64,000 bases of DNA from Flavobacterium terrae. GTDB taxonomy: Bacteria > Bacteroidota > Bacteroidia > Flavobacteriales > Flavobacteriaceae. Below are positions 1-7,978 of the stretch, one piece after another. Position numbers and translations under genes: made by a program. The notes beneath the pieces were generated by a model, which saw nothing but the letters and a program-made list of their open reading frames with translations, ran no database searches and was not told the origin of the DNA. The stretch covers positions 248,001 to 312,000 of the forward strand of contig NZ_FQZI01000001.1 of the NCBI RefSeq assembly GCF_900142035.1, in the 5' to 3' direction. Position 1 is the first letter of the stretch; each line of letters opens with the position of its first letter.

Positions 1-2165
1 ATTGATAGATCTAATTTTTCTTTTGCCGGAATTCTAAACTGAAGTCTTAACGAAATACTATCAGTTATATAATAGGTTAAAATTTTATTGCTTTTAGCAT
101 TTTCAATATTGCTTTTAAACACAATATCCTCAACTTTGTTGGCTTTTAATTGTTCTGGTCTTCCTCGGTTAGAAAACACATCTATTCTATTCAATTTTCT
201 ATTTGGGACTATATCAATAATAAAGTTTCTATAACTACCACTGATAGAATCTTGAATAAATTTTACTGTCGATTTAGGCAAGTTTTTCATTGGCGCACTA
301 GCCATAAATGTAAAACCTGATTTGTACTTGCTATACATTTTATTGGTATTCAGCTTTTGAGCATCGGTTGGTTTTTCACCTAAATATCCTTTAGTCCATT
401 CATCTAAATTTTTGTCATAAGTTGCCCAATAAGCTTTACCTTCTTCAGAATTTTGAATATATACTAAACTGTTGGGTTTGGCTTTATTCTCTGAATAATC
501 AGTATTCAAATGAGCTTTGCCAATAAAACAGAATCCAAGTACAAGAAACAAGAAAAAATATACTTTTTTATTTTGGAACGAACCTAAAATTGGTAGTAAT
601 AATCCAAAAATTAAAACAACTAAAACACTACTTACAAAAAGTATTTTTAATCCTAAACCAATAGGAAACATCTCAACAAATGGAACTAAAATAACCAGCG
701 AAGGAAGTGATACAATAAAATTTAAAATTGGATTCGATTTTTGAGTAATTACAAAATAACCTAACAGTATTAATCCTGATAAAACAGGAATTATTAAAAA
801 CGCTGCTCCTTTAAGACACAATGCAACTCCAGTATTAATGAGTAACCATAAAATTAAAGGGGCGATAAAATGATTGTATTCCTTTCTTTTGGTGTCTTTG
901 GTTTGATAAATGATGAAACAAAATGCAAGGGCAATACTTGCAAATCCATAAATATAATCATGACCATTATAGGTAAAACCTTGTTGAATATCATTGTACT
1001 GTGGATAAAGTTTCAAAAGCAATCTCCAAGCAAAAAAACCAAATCCTCCCGAAACAACTAAAGCTAAAATAAACTTTAAAAACCCTTTACCTATTTCAGA
1101 AGGAACTAAAACACGTTTTGATAAACCTATAAAAATTATTATTAAGGTCAAAGCTAAAGCAATAATCAACATTGGTACAATCCATTCAAAAGGATAACTG
1201 ATAAAACCAAACGGGACTGAAAAATAAACTTTGTCTTGAGTTGAGTTTAAATTAGTCAAGTCTGAATTAGCCAAATAATTCATCAACGGATACAAATTTG
1301 CACCTTGATGTGCCATTGTTCTTTGATCAAGATTTTGATAACTATCTTGAGCAGTATGATAATTAAAATGATTGTCTATGAATGCAAAATTAAAGCCTTG
1401 AATTTTACCAAGTGTCCTAAAAACAGTCAAATCAGTGTCATTTGGCAACATTTTATAAATGCTGTACATTAATGAATTTGAATTGGGTTTAGATAATTTA
1501 CTACTACTAAAAGCATCCACCATTTTTGAATTGCCTTCATTGGTTTCCATTAACATGTAACCTGGTCCAGCGCTTCCTCTTGCTTCTAGATTAATGACAG
1601 CGCCGACTTCTTTTGCCCAAGGATGCTTGCTAACAAAAAGTGCTGCTCCGTTTAAGCCTATTTCCTCAGCATCAGAAAATAAAATTATAATATCATTTTT
1701 AGCTTGTTGCTTGTTATGCAAATGTGTTCTAACACTTTCTAAAATAGCCGCTACACCACTGGCATCGTCACTAGCCCCAAGTGATTTAGAATGTGGAGCG
1801 CTGTCATAATGTGATAAAAGCAAAAGTGCTTTACCAGATTCTGTTCCTTTAATACGAGCTAAAACATTCTTAGAGTTTACAAGAATTCCACCATCAGATA
1901 ATGTAAAACCTTCTTGAATTTGAGGAGACAATCCTAGTTGTTTTAGTTCATCAAACAAATAGGTAACAACTTCTTGATGTCCTTCTGATCCTATATAATG
2001 TGGTTTTTGAGTAATTTTTTTTACATGGGCTAACGCTCTATTAGTTGAAAATTCATTTAGTGGTACATTTTGTTCTTCATTTTGAGGAACCATGAAGTAA
2101 AAAATGGCAAACACAATACCAAAGAGTAATGCCATTTGAAAAAGTGAGTTGGTTGGTTTTTGCAT
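1..2165 (-). CDS. M28-family zinc aminopeptidase, membrane anchored (3' end cut by window)
   Basis: The reading frame opens at an ATG at 2165 and stays open to base 1, so about 721 residues are visible and the C-terminus lies outside. One N-terminal membrane segment (about residues 9-25) precedes a peptidase domain. The expected M28 zinc-site blocks are present: HYDSAP (His119), SDDASG (Asp133/134), DAEE (Glu167/168) and LEARG. Further on are several hydrophobic segments (encoded around 520-1250), then a soluble C-terminal part. Bacteroidota carry such large M28 peptidases with a polytopic C-terminal half. It probably trims peptides outside the cytoplasmic membrane. It is the last gene of a leftward group, 11 bp after the zinc-ribbon gene. 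The family is clear; the substrate is unknown. Confidence 0.85.
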   Translation of the reverse strand, partial: MQKPTNSLFQMALLFGIVFAIFYFMVPQNEEQNVPLNEFSTNRALAHVKKITQKPHYIGSEGHQEVVTYLFDELKQLGLSPQIQEGFTLSDGGILVNSKNVLARIKGTESGKALLLLSHYDSAPHSKSLGASDDASGVAAILESVRTHLHNKQQAKNDIIILFSDAEEIGLNGAALFVSKHPWAKEVGAVINLEARGSAGPGYMLMETNEGNSKMVDAFSSSKLSKPNSNSLMYSIYKMLPNDTDLTVFRTLGKIQGFNFAFIDNHFNYHTAQDSYQNLDQRTMAHQGANLYPLMNYLANSDLTNLNSTQDKVYFSVPFGFISYPFEWIVPMLIIALALTLIIIFIGLSKRVLVPSEIGKGFLKFILALVVSGGFGFFAWRLLLKLYPQYNDIQQGFTYNGHDYIYGFASIALAFCFIIYQTKDTKRKEYNHFIAPLILWLLINTGVALCLKGAAFLIIPVLSGLILLGYFVITQKSNPILNFIVSLPSLVILVPFVEMFPIGLGLKILFVSSVLVVLIFGLLLPILGSFQNKKVYFFLFLVLGFCFIGKAHLNTDYSENKAKPNSLVYIQNSEEGKAYWATYDKNLDEWTKGYLGEKPTDAQKLNTNKMYSKYKSGFTFMASAPMKNLPKSTVKFIQDSISGSYRNFIIDIVPNRKLNRIDVFSNRGRPEQLKANKVEDIVFKSNIENAKSNKILTYYITDSISLRLQFRIPAKEKLDLS

Positions 2166-2176
2166 TATAGTTAGAT

Positions 2177-2524
2177 TTAGGTTTCTTTTTTAACTAAAAC
2201 ATAATTTTCATTTTCAATAGCCATATAACCATGATCATATAAAAAATAATATACATTTCCTGTTTTAGTGGTATAAATAGAAGTGAAGTATTCAAAATCA
2301 AAACCTTTAGAAATGAGTTTTGTTCTATTAGTTTTCGATTTTCCTTCTGGATTAAGGTCACATAAAATACGATAGTTTTTTCGCAACTTATTATTAATGT
2401 TACGCATTAAGTTTGTACTATCCTTATTCATTTTATTGTTGTAGGCATTCCTGCAGCCATCACTGCAAAACTTTTTGTCTTCCCTCCCTACAATTTTTTC
2501 ATTACACTCTAAACAATCTTTCAT
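2177..2524 (-). CDS. Small zinc-ribbon protein of unknown function
   Basis: This is a 115-residue soluble protein. Cys4 and Cys7, then Cys20 and Cys24 (in FCSDGCRNAY), form a CxxC...CxxxC zinc-ribbon pattern at the N-terminus. The rest is a basic helix and a beta-rich tail with no domain I can name. Its ATG overlaps the stop of the YfiT-like gene by 4 bp, so the two are probably translationally coupled. Similar short FCS-type zinc-ribbon proteins are common in Bacteroidota as uncharacterised proteins. A role in nucleic-acid or protein binding is only a guess. Confidence 0.75.
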   Translation of the reverse strand: MKDCLECNEKIVGREDKKFCSDGCRNAYNNKMNKDSTNLMRNINNKLRKNYRILCDLNPEGKSKTNRTKLISKGFDFEYFTSIYTTKTGNVYYFLYDHGYMAIENENYVLVKKET

Positions 2525-3066
2525 ACACTTCCAAATTTACCATTATTAAACAATGCTTGTTTTATGTGTGCCAAATGATGTTTACTATGCCAATCGTATA
2601 TTCCCAAACCTTCTTTTATTGAAAACAATCTTTGGTGCTGTGGATGAAAATACATTTTATTCCATTCTTCTTCCGAAAGGTTTTTTAAAACTTGTGTCCA
2701 TCTCCCGTGAACTCCACTTATAATTTTTAAAGATGCCGAAACATCATTGTTTAATCCATCAACTAATTGAGCCCAAAGTGATTCTTCATAGGGCCTAATG
2801 GTTGGTGATTCTTCTGTAAGTGCTAACTTGATTCTAATAAGTGCATTCATATGACTATCGGCTAAATGATGTACAACTTGCTTAACCGACCATCCTTCTG
2901 GTCTATAACGCCAATTGAGTTGCTCTACCGAAAGAGATTTAGTAATTATTTCTAATTCTTCAGAAAAAGTTTCTATGGTATGAATCCAAAGTTTTAATTG
3001 GTCATTAGAAATTTCAGGATCGAAATGAAACTTTCCAATAGGAAATTTAAGTTCTTCGAGGTTCAT
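2521..3066 (-). CDS. YfiT/DinB-like putative metal-dependent hydrolase (bacillithiol-transferase fold)
   Basis: The 181-residue length is typical for the YfiT family. A four-helix DinB-like fold is suggested by the metal-ligand histidines in VVHHLADSH (about residues 66-74) and in DWHSKHHLAH near the C-terminus. Members bind Ni/Zn, and some act as bacillithiol S-transferases or amidohydrolases. A bacilliredoxin gene at 27053 makes a bacillithiol context plausible, but nothing here proves it. It is the first gene of a leftward set (this gene, zinc ribbon, M28 peptidase). The start at 3066 is the only sensible ATG. Confidence 0.8.
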   Translation of the reverse strand: MNLEELKFPIGKFHFDPEISNDQLKLWIHTIETFSEELEIITKSLSVEQLNWRYRPEGWSVKQVVHHLADSHMNALIRIKLALTEESPTIRPYEESLWAQLVDGLNNDVSASLKIISGVHGRWTQVLKNLSEEEWNKMYFHPQHQRLFSIKEGLGIYDWHSKHHLAHIKQALFNNGKFGSV

Positions 3067-3245
3067 TTGTTTTTATTTGCTTTTAAAGATAAATAAAAAA
3101 TCCATTTACAAACGACAACAAACGTTTACAATCGAAATTAAACGACTATATACCGAATAAATTTTAAATCCAGTCTAATCTTTGCAATGTCAAAATGAAT
3201 GACAAAGCAATTTTAATTAACAGTAACATTTAAATTTTAAACGCC

Positions 3246-3578
3246 ATGAATGCATTAAGAAACAAAGTACAATTAATCGGACACGTAGGACAAGAACCAG
3301 AAATCAAAATCTTAGAAGGAGGAAAAAAACTAGCAAAACTTACCCTAGCCACTAATGAAGTATATTATAATGATAAAAAAGAAAAAGTAACAGATACACA
3401 ATGGCACAATATAACTGCTTGGGGAAAAACAGCAGAAATCATTGAAAATTTTGTAAGCAAAGGAAAAGAAATTGCTTTAGAAGGAAAACTTACCTATAGA
3501 ACCTGGGAAGATTCAAACGGTGAAAAAAAGTATTTTACCGAGATAGTCGCAAATGAGTTATTACTTTTAAGTAAATAA
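3246..3578 (+). CDS. ssb: Short single-stranded DNA-binding protein
   Basis: The 110 residues form one OB fold starting NALRNKVQLIGHVGQEPE, with the family motifs WHNITAWGKTAE and ALEGKLTYRTWED. The protein ends right after the fold (ELLLLSK). The Gly/Gln-rich linker and acidic DDxPF tip that recruit partner proteins in long SSBs are absent. It is therefore probably a secondary SSB paralogue, perhaps linked to competence or recombination, rather than the main replicative SSB. It stands alone, with a strong hairpin terminator right after it. Confidence 0.9.
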   Translation: MNALRNKVQLIGHVGQEPEIKILEGGKKLAKLTLATNEVYYNDKKEKVTDTQWHNITAWGKTAEIIENFVSKGKEIALEGKLTYRTWEDSNGEKKYFTEIVANELLLLSK

Positions 3579-3584
3579 ATACAG

Positions 3585-3615
3585 TGCAAAAGAGAGTCTT
3601 TGACTCTCTTTTGCA
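3585..3615 (+). terminator. Rho-independent-type terminator after ssb
   Basis: A perfect 14-bp stem (3585-3598 with 3602-3615) has a TTT loop and lies 7 bp after the ssb stop. The right arm holds a short T run; no long T tract follows. Confidence 0.75.
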
Positions 3616-3655
3616 ATTAAAAACAAAATATTAGCATAATAAAATTCATATTTTT

Positions 3656-3663
3656 TAGTTTTG
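3656..3663 (+). promoter_or_regulatory. -7 box of the histidine kinase gene
   Basis: TAGTTTTG matches the Bacteroidota sigma-ABfrA consensus TAnnTTTG and lies 23 bp before the ATG at 3687. I see no clear TTG at -33. Confidence 0.55.
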
Positions 3664-3686
3664 CAATACATTAAAAATCTAAAAAG

Positions 3687-5525
3687 ATGAAAATTCGACA
3701 TTTTTTAACCTTTCTAATTTTATTGTCATTTTCAGTCTATTCGCAAGATCCAAAAATTGAGTCACTTCGAAAATTAAGCATAGATTCATTAAAGAAATTA
3801 GCAAAAGAAAGAGCAAAACTACCAACAGATACTATATTAGTAGATATATATTCGGTTTTAAGTGGTAAGAATTTATATAAAGACAATATTGAGTCAAAAA
3901 AATATGCAACAATAGCTTATAAACTTGCAAGTAAAATAAAAGACGAAGACGGAATGGCTTCTGGCCGAAACGACTTGGCACTAATTGAATTAAGCAATGG
4001 GAACGCCAATAAAGCTTATGAAATGCTTAAAACGAATTTGAAGTATTACTCAAGTGTAAACAATTTTTTCGATTTAGGCACAAATTACTTGAACATAGGT
4101 GTAGTACATGGTTCCCAAGCTCAATATCAAAAAGCTATAGAAAATATAGAAAAAGCTATTTTTTATTATAAAAAATCTAAAGCTCCAAACACTAGACTTG
4201 CAGGTTGTTATGGTATGCTTGGTAATGCATACTCATGTATTCCAGATATGGAAAAATCAATTAAAAATTACCTTAAAGCCGATAAACTAGAAACCGAAAT
4301 TAATGATAAAATTTCTATTTTGAATAACATTGGTAAGGCATACAGTGATTTCAAAAAATATGATTTATCCATTCAATATTATCAAAAAGCCTTATTGGTT
4401 AATGACAAAATAAAATCCCCTTATCATTACATGAACACTATGCTGTATATAGGAGAATTATATTTGAAACTCAGCAACCCAAAAAAAGCGATCAGTTATC
4501 TAGAAAAAGGAAAATACTATGCGGAAAAAGAAAATCATTTAGAAAATAAAATATTGATAAATAGAAATTTATCAGAAGCTTATTCGATTCTTGGTGATTA
4601 TAAGAGCTCATTAATTTATCTTAAAAAATACACCGAATTAAAAGATACTCTAAACAAAAAAAGCAATACAGCAGCAGTAAAAGAAATAGAGGCAAAATTT
4701 GAATTAGAACGTCAAGATGCTAAACTCACTTTGCTAGAAAATCAAAAAAAATTAAACGAAGCCGACTTAAAGAAGTCTAAAATAGTAATGGTTCTAGGAG
4801 CTACGGTTTTATTACTTTTTATTATTCTTTCATGGTACTGGTATAAAAGGCACAAAATAAAAACTCTATTGAACCTACAACAGAAGGAACAATTTAAAAC
4901 TGAACTTAAACTAAAAGAAGTCGAATCTACACTAGAAGGTCAATTAGCCGAAAGAAAAAGATTGGCACAGGAACTTCATGATGGACTTGGAGCCAATCTT
5001 GCAGGAATAAAACTATCTGTTATCAATCATTTCAATAAATTAGGAGACAAAAATGAATCATTAATTAAAGATTTAGACGGAGTTTGTAATGATGTTCGTT
5101 TAATGTCACATAATTTAATTCCACCTGAATTTTCTAAAGATACTTTTGAACAAATCATAAAAAGATTAATTCAAAATTATGCTTCACAAACTCAAACAAA
5201 ATTACATTTAAATATAGATGGAAGTAAAGATTTAGAAAAAATGACGATTCATCAAAAAACACTTCTTTACAGAATATTACAAGAAATTGTCACCAATGCT
5301 TTTAAACATGCAAACTGCTCCTCAATTTCATTATTGGTAACTGCATTTAATGATTATATAAATATAATTGTTGAGGACAATGGAATTGGTTTTGATACAA
5401 CAAAACAATTTGAGGGCATTGGCTTAAAAAACATTAGAGAACGAATAAAAGACCTTAACTCCTATTTAACCATCGATTCGTCACCAGGAAGAGGTACCGT
5501 ATTACAATTTGACATCCCAATATAA
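3687..5525 (+). CDS. TPR-containing sensor histidine kinase (NarL/LuxR-partner type)
   Basis: The 612-residue protein has a signal peptide (about 1-19, ending VYSQ), then a periplasmic array of TPR-like helices to about residue 330, a short coiled coil, one membrane segment (about 365-386) and a cytoplasmic kinase. The phosphoacceptor is in ELHDGLGANLAGIK (about 430), a HisKA_3-type box. The ATPase domain shows NAFKHA (about 536) and DNGIGFD (about 565). This architecture is common in Flavobacteria and pairs with LuxR-type regulators. The partner gene starts 2 bp downstream, so they form a two-gene operon. The stimulus is unknown; the TPR region suggests protein or peptide sensing. Confidence 0.9.
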   Translation: MKIRHFLTFLILLSFSVYSQDPKIESLRKLSIDSLKKLAKERAKLPTDTILVDIYSVLSGKNLYKDNIESKKYATIAYKLASKIKDEDGMASGRNDLALIELSNGNANKAYEMLKTNLKYYSSVNNFFDLGTNYLNIGVVHGSQAQYQKAIENIEKAIFYYKKSKAPNTRLAGCYGMLGNAYSCIPDMEKSIKNYLKADKLETEINDKISILNNIGKAYSDFKKYDLSIQYYQKALLVNDKIKSPYHYMNTMLYIGELYLKLSNPKKAISYLEKGKYYAEKENHLENKILINRNLSEAYSILGDYKSSLIYLKKYTELKDTLNKKSNTAAVKEIEAKFELERQDAKLTLLENQKKLNEADLKKSKIVMVLGATVLLLFIILSWYWYKRHKIKTLLNLQQKEQFKTELKLKEVESTLEGQLAERKRLAQELHDGLGANLAGIKLSVINHFNKLGDKNESLIKDLDGVCNDVRLMSHNLIPPEFSKDTFEQIIKRLIQNYASQTQTKLHLNIDGSKDLEKMTIHQKTLLYRILQEIVTNAFKHANCSSISLLVTAFNDYINIIVEDNGIGFDTTKQFEGIGLKNIRERIKDLNSYLTIDSSPGRGTVLQFDIPI

Positions 5526-5527
5526 TT

Positions 5528-6169
5528 ATGAGTAAATTTAAAATATCTATTGTAGACGACCATAAAATGTTTTTGAATGGTTTAGAAGCCATCCTTAAAA
5601 ACTTCCCTGACATACAAATCATTGGTACTTACTCAAGTCCATCACTTTTATTAGACGATTTAAAAGAGAAATGTCCAGATTTACTCATAACTGATATAAG
5701 CATGCCTGATATTAATGGCATTGAGCTTATGAATAAGGCCAAAAACATTTGTCCTAAAATAAAAACTATGATACTAAGCATGCACTCTGAAGCATCTATG
5801 GTAAAAACAATTTTAAAGGAGCAACCTGATGGATATCTTTTAAAAAATACTGACCAAAATGAATTATTAATCGCAATAACCTCAATAAAATCAGGAAACA
5901 AGTATTATTCTCCGGGAATTCAAACCATCTTAATAGACGATATTCAGGGTGTAAAAGAAACTAATTCATCTATAATTCCAGTTTTGAGTCCACGAGAAAA
6001 AGAAGTGCTTGAACTAATAGCTAAAGAATATACTACCCAAGAAATTGCAAATGAACTATATTTAAGTCCAAATACAGTCGAAACATATCGACAAAACCTC
6101 TTACGAAAGCTTGATGCCAAGAATTCAGCAGGCATTGTCGCCAAAGCATTTCAATTAGGATTATTATAA
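5528..6169 (+). CDS. NarL/LuxR-family response regulator
   Basis: The 213-residue protein has a receiver domain (about 1-120) with acidic pocket DD10-11, phosphoacceptor Asp56 in ITDISMPD, and a conserved Lys in LLKNTD. A LuxR-type helix-turn-helix follows (about 148-210; LSPREKEVLELIA, NTVETYRQNLLRKL). It is the cognate regulator of the kinase 2 bp upstream and should act as a DNA-binding transcription factor. A strong terminator begins directly after its stop. Its targets cannot be read from this window. Confidence 0.93.
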   Translation: MSKFKISIVDDHKMFLNGLEAILKNFPDIQIIGTYSSPSLLLDDLKEKCPDLLITDISMPDINGIELMNKAKNICPKIKTMILSMHSEASMVKTILKEQPDGYLLKNTDQNELLIAITSIKSGNKYYSPGIQTILIDDIQGVKETNSSIIPVLSPREKEVLELIAKEYTTQEIANELYLSPNTVETYRQNLLRKLDAKNSAGIVAKAFQLGLL

Positions 6170-6170
6170 C

Positions 6171-6200
6171 ACCTCCCTGAAAACAGGGAGGTTTTTTTTT
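6171..6200 (+). terminator. Rho-independent terminator of the two-component operon
   Basis: ACCTCCCTG (6171-6179) pairs with CAGGGAGGT (6184-6192) around an AAAA loop, followed by a T run of nine. It starts 2 bp after the stop codon. Confidence 0.92.
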
Positions 6201-6271
6201 GGCTGTTTTCCATCTTGTAAGAAAATATATGTGACTATAATTTTGCCTTAATCAGATAAACAATAAAAAAC

Positions 6272-7069
6272 ATGAAAACACTAAAATTTTTAAGCTCTCT
6301 TCTAATTGGGTTGACTATTTTCAGTTGCAGTAAAGATGAAAATGAGATCAAACATGAGAGGGAATTGCCTGTAAAAGTTACTCTAAAAAACCCTGACGGG
6401 ACAGTAGATTGGATCAAAACAATTACTTATGATTCAGAAAGAAGAATATCTTCTATTTTCCTATCTTCAGCAGCAAATAGTAGCTTTAATGAAAACACTA
6501 CATATTCTTACACTGCAGATAAAGTTACAGTAATTAAGGATTATGTAGATTCAAGACCAGATAGAAAATTTATATTCTTTCTTCAAAATGGCAAAATTCT
6601 TAAAGAAGAACATTACATTGCTAATGTACTTGATGCAGTATTTACTTGGACAGATAATAATAACTTAAAGACAAGTACAGCAAAAAGTCCTACAGGGACA
6701 TTGCTTTACACAAAAACATACACCTTTGGAGGACGTGGGAATTGCCTTTCTGTTAGAACAGATGAAGCTGACCCAACAAAAATAGATTACACTTCAAGTT
6801 TTGATAGTTATGATAACAATCCTGAGACTGCGTTGATGAGTTATAGTACTCCGACGGCTTATCTTTTTGAGATGATTACAGACCCCACATCTCCTAACAA
6901 CCCTGGATTTTACAAGATTATCTTCGATGGTTATACTACTCCCTCCTTTTTTGAAAATTACAATTATCAGTATACAGCTAGTGGTAAAGTAAAATTGCTT
7001 ACTGTGCTTAATGGTAATAACAACAACAATCTTAAAAATACTTTTGAATACGAATACAAAACTTTTTAA
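6272..7069 (+). CDS. Putative lipoprotein of unknown function
   Basis: The 265-residue protein has a lipoprotein signal with Cys19 in IFSCSKDE, so it is probably anchored in the outer membrane, as for most Bacteroidota lipoproteins. The mature part is rich in Tyr, Thr and Asn and has YDSERR- and YSYTADKV-type strands, which resemble single YD/RHS-like beta repeats found in many Flavobacterial lipoproteins. I do not recognise a functional domain. The next gene, an outer-membrane barrel, begins 13 bp after the stop, so they are probably co-transcribed. Confidence 0.8.
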   Translation: MKTLKFLSSLLIGLTIFSCSKDENEIKHERELPVKVTLKNPDGTVDWIKTITYDSERRISSIFLSSAANSSFNENTTYSYTADKVTVIKDYVDSRPDRKFIFFLQNGKILKEEHYIANVLDAVFTWTDNNNLKTSTAKSPTGTLLYTKTYTFGGRGNCLSVRTDEADPTKIDYTSSFDSYDNNPETALMSYSTPTAYLFEMITDPTSPNNPGFYKIIFDGYTTPSFFENYNYQYTASGKVKLLTVLNGNNNNNLKNTFEYEYKTF

Positions 7070-7082
7070 TCAAATTAACATC

Positions 7083-7655
7083 ATGAGAAAAATATTTTTA
7101 ATAGTAATAACATTACTTACAGTAACTGCAACATACTCTCAAAACAAAAAAAGAAAACCAGTAAAAAAGAAACCTAAAACTGTTGCAGAGGCAGGAATGC
7201 AAATAGGATACGTAACCAGCTTAGAATCTGGCGGAGGAGGAAATTTTGTAGCTGGTTTAGTAGGAGAATTTGGAGTAATGAAAAACTTAAGTATAGTTCC
7301 TAGTTTCAATTATCATTTTACAGAAAAAGTTGAAGACATAAAAACAACAGTAATTGAAGCTAATCTAGATGGACAATACTATTTTTTAAATCAAAAAGGC
7401 TTTAAATTATATGGGCTTGCAGGGTTGAATTATACACATGTAACGTCAAAAGTAGAAATCCCAGCAGAATATGCCGAGTATGCAGAAGCAGAAGGCGGGA
7501 GCGAAAAAAGCTCTGATGGCAACATTGGTTTTAATATTGGCACTGGTATCAAATTTGATTTTGGAGGAAAAATAGTTCCTTTCTCAACTTTACGTTTCAC
7601 AATTGCTGATGGAAGTGCTTTTGGAATTTTTGCAGGAGCGAAGTACGCTTTCTAA
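7083..7655 (+). CDS. Outer-membrane beta-barrel protein (OmpA/porin-like small barrel)
   Basis: The 190-residue protein starts at the ATG at 7083. An earlier in-frame ATG at 7011 lies inside the preceding gene and would hide the signal peptide MRKIFLIVITLLTVTATYSQ. A short Lys/Pro-rich linker (KKRKPVKKKPKT) is followed by alternating amphipathic strands, with Gly-rich turns and a C-terminal Phe (GAKYAF), the hallmark for insertion by BamA. The length fits an 8-strand barrel. It probably forms an operon with the lipoprotein upstream; its function is unknown. Confidence 0.82.
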   Translation: MRKIFLIVITLLTVTATYSQNKKRKPVKKKPKTVAEAGMQIGYVTSLESGGGGNFVAGLVGEFGVMKNLSIVPSFNYHFTEKVEDIKTTVIEANLDGQYYFLNQKGFKLYGLAGLNYTHVTSKVEIPAEYAEYAEAEGGSEKSSDGNIGFNIGTGIKFDFGGKIVPFSTLRFTIADGSAFGIFAGAKYAF

Positions 7656-7769
7656 ATCAATCCAATAATTTAAAAACAAAACTAAATTGTTATCCATCAT
7701 ATCTGAACGAAAATCTCAAAATACCACTTTTATTTAGTGTTTTTTAAATTTTTAACAATTATAAGTTTT

Positions 7770-7796
7770 AACCTGTTCGATGAACAGGTTTTTTTA
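7770..7796 (+). terminator. Rho-independent terminator
   Basis: AACCTGTTC (7770-7778) pairs with GAACAGGTT (7782-7790) around GAT, followed by a T run. It ends the lipoprotein/barrel transcript after a rather long 3' untranslated region. Confidence 0.85.
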
Positions 7797-7916
7797 TCTA
7801 AAAGAAAAGTATTATTCATTTGTCATTAATTTTTAAAGAGTTTATATTATAAGACTTTAAAATTGCAAACGAATATTTCATAAAAAATTGATAAAAAACT
7901 AAACTCGGCATAGGTA

Positions 7917-7950
7917 TTGTGTAAAAAGTAAGGCGAAAGTCTTACTTTTG
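7917..7950 (+). promoter_or_regulatory. rseP promoter with overlapping inverted repeat
   Basis: TTG at 7917-7919 and a perfect -7 box TACTTTTG at 7943-7950 fit the Bacteroidota promoter. Between and over it lies an inverted repeat, AAAAGTAAG (7924-7932) with CTTACTTTT (7941-7949), whose right arm covers the -7 box. It could be an operator or an RNA hairpin at the transcript start. Confidence 0.6.
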
Positions 7951-7978
7951 CTTTTTATAGAAATTTTTAAAATTTAAA

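Larger units (their letters stand above)
7656..7978. other. 323-bp intergenic region before rseP
   Basis: No gene is seen. It holds the terminator of the barrel gene about 115 bp after its stop (7770-7796), and the rseP promoter with an overlapping inverted repeat (7917-7950). The stretch between is very AT-rich with no reading frame of note. Confidence 0.7.

Noticed and set aside
517..1809. Several plus-strand frames of 60-75 codons
   Set aside because: They lie opposite the M28 peptidase, whose own frame is unbroken and has clear zinc motifs.
7011..7082. Earlier start for the outer-membrane barrel gene
   Set aside because: It lies within the lipoprotein gene and would bury the signal peptide that begins at 7083.
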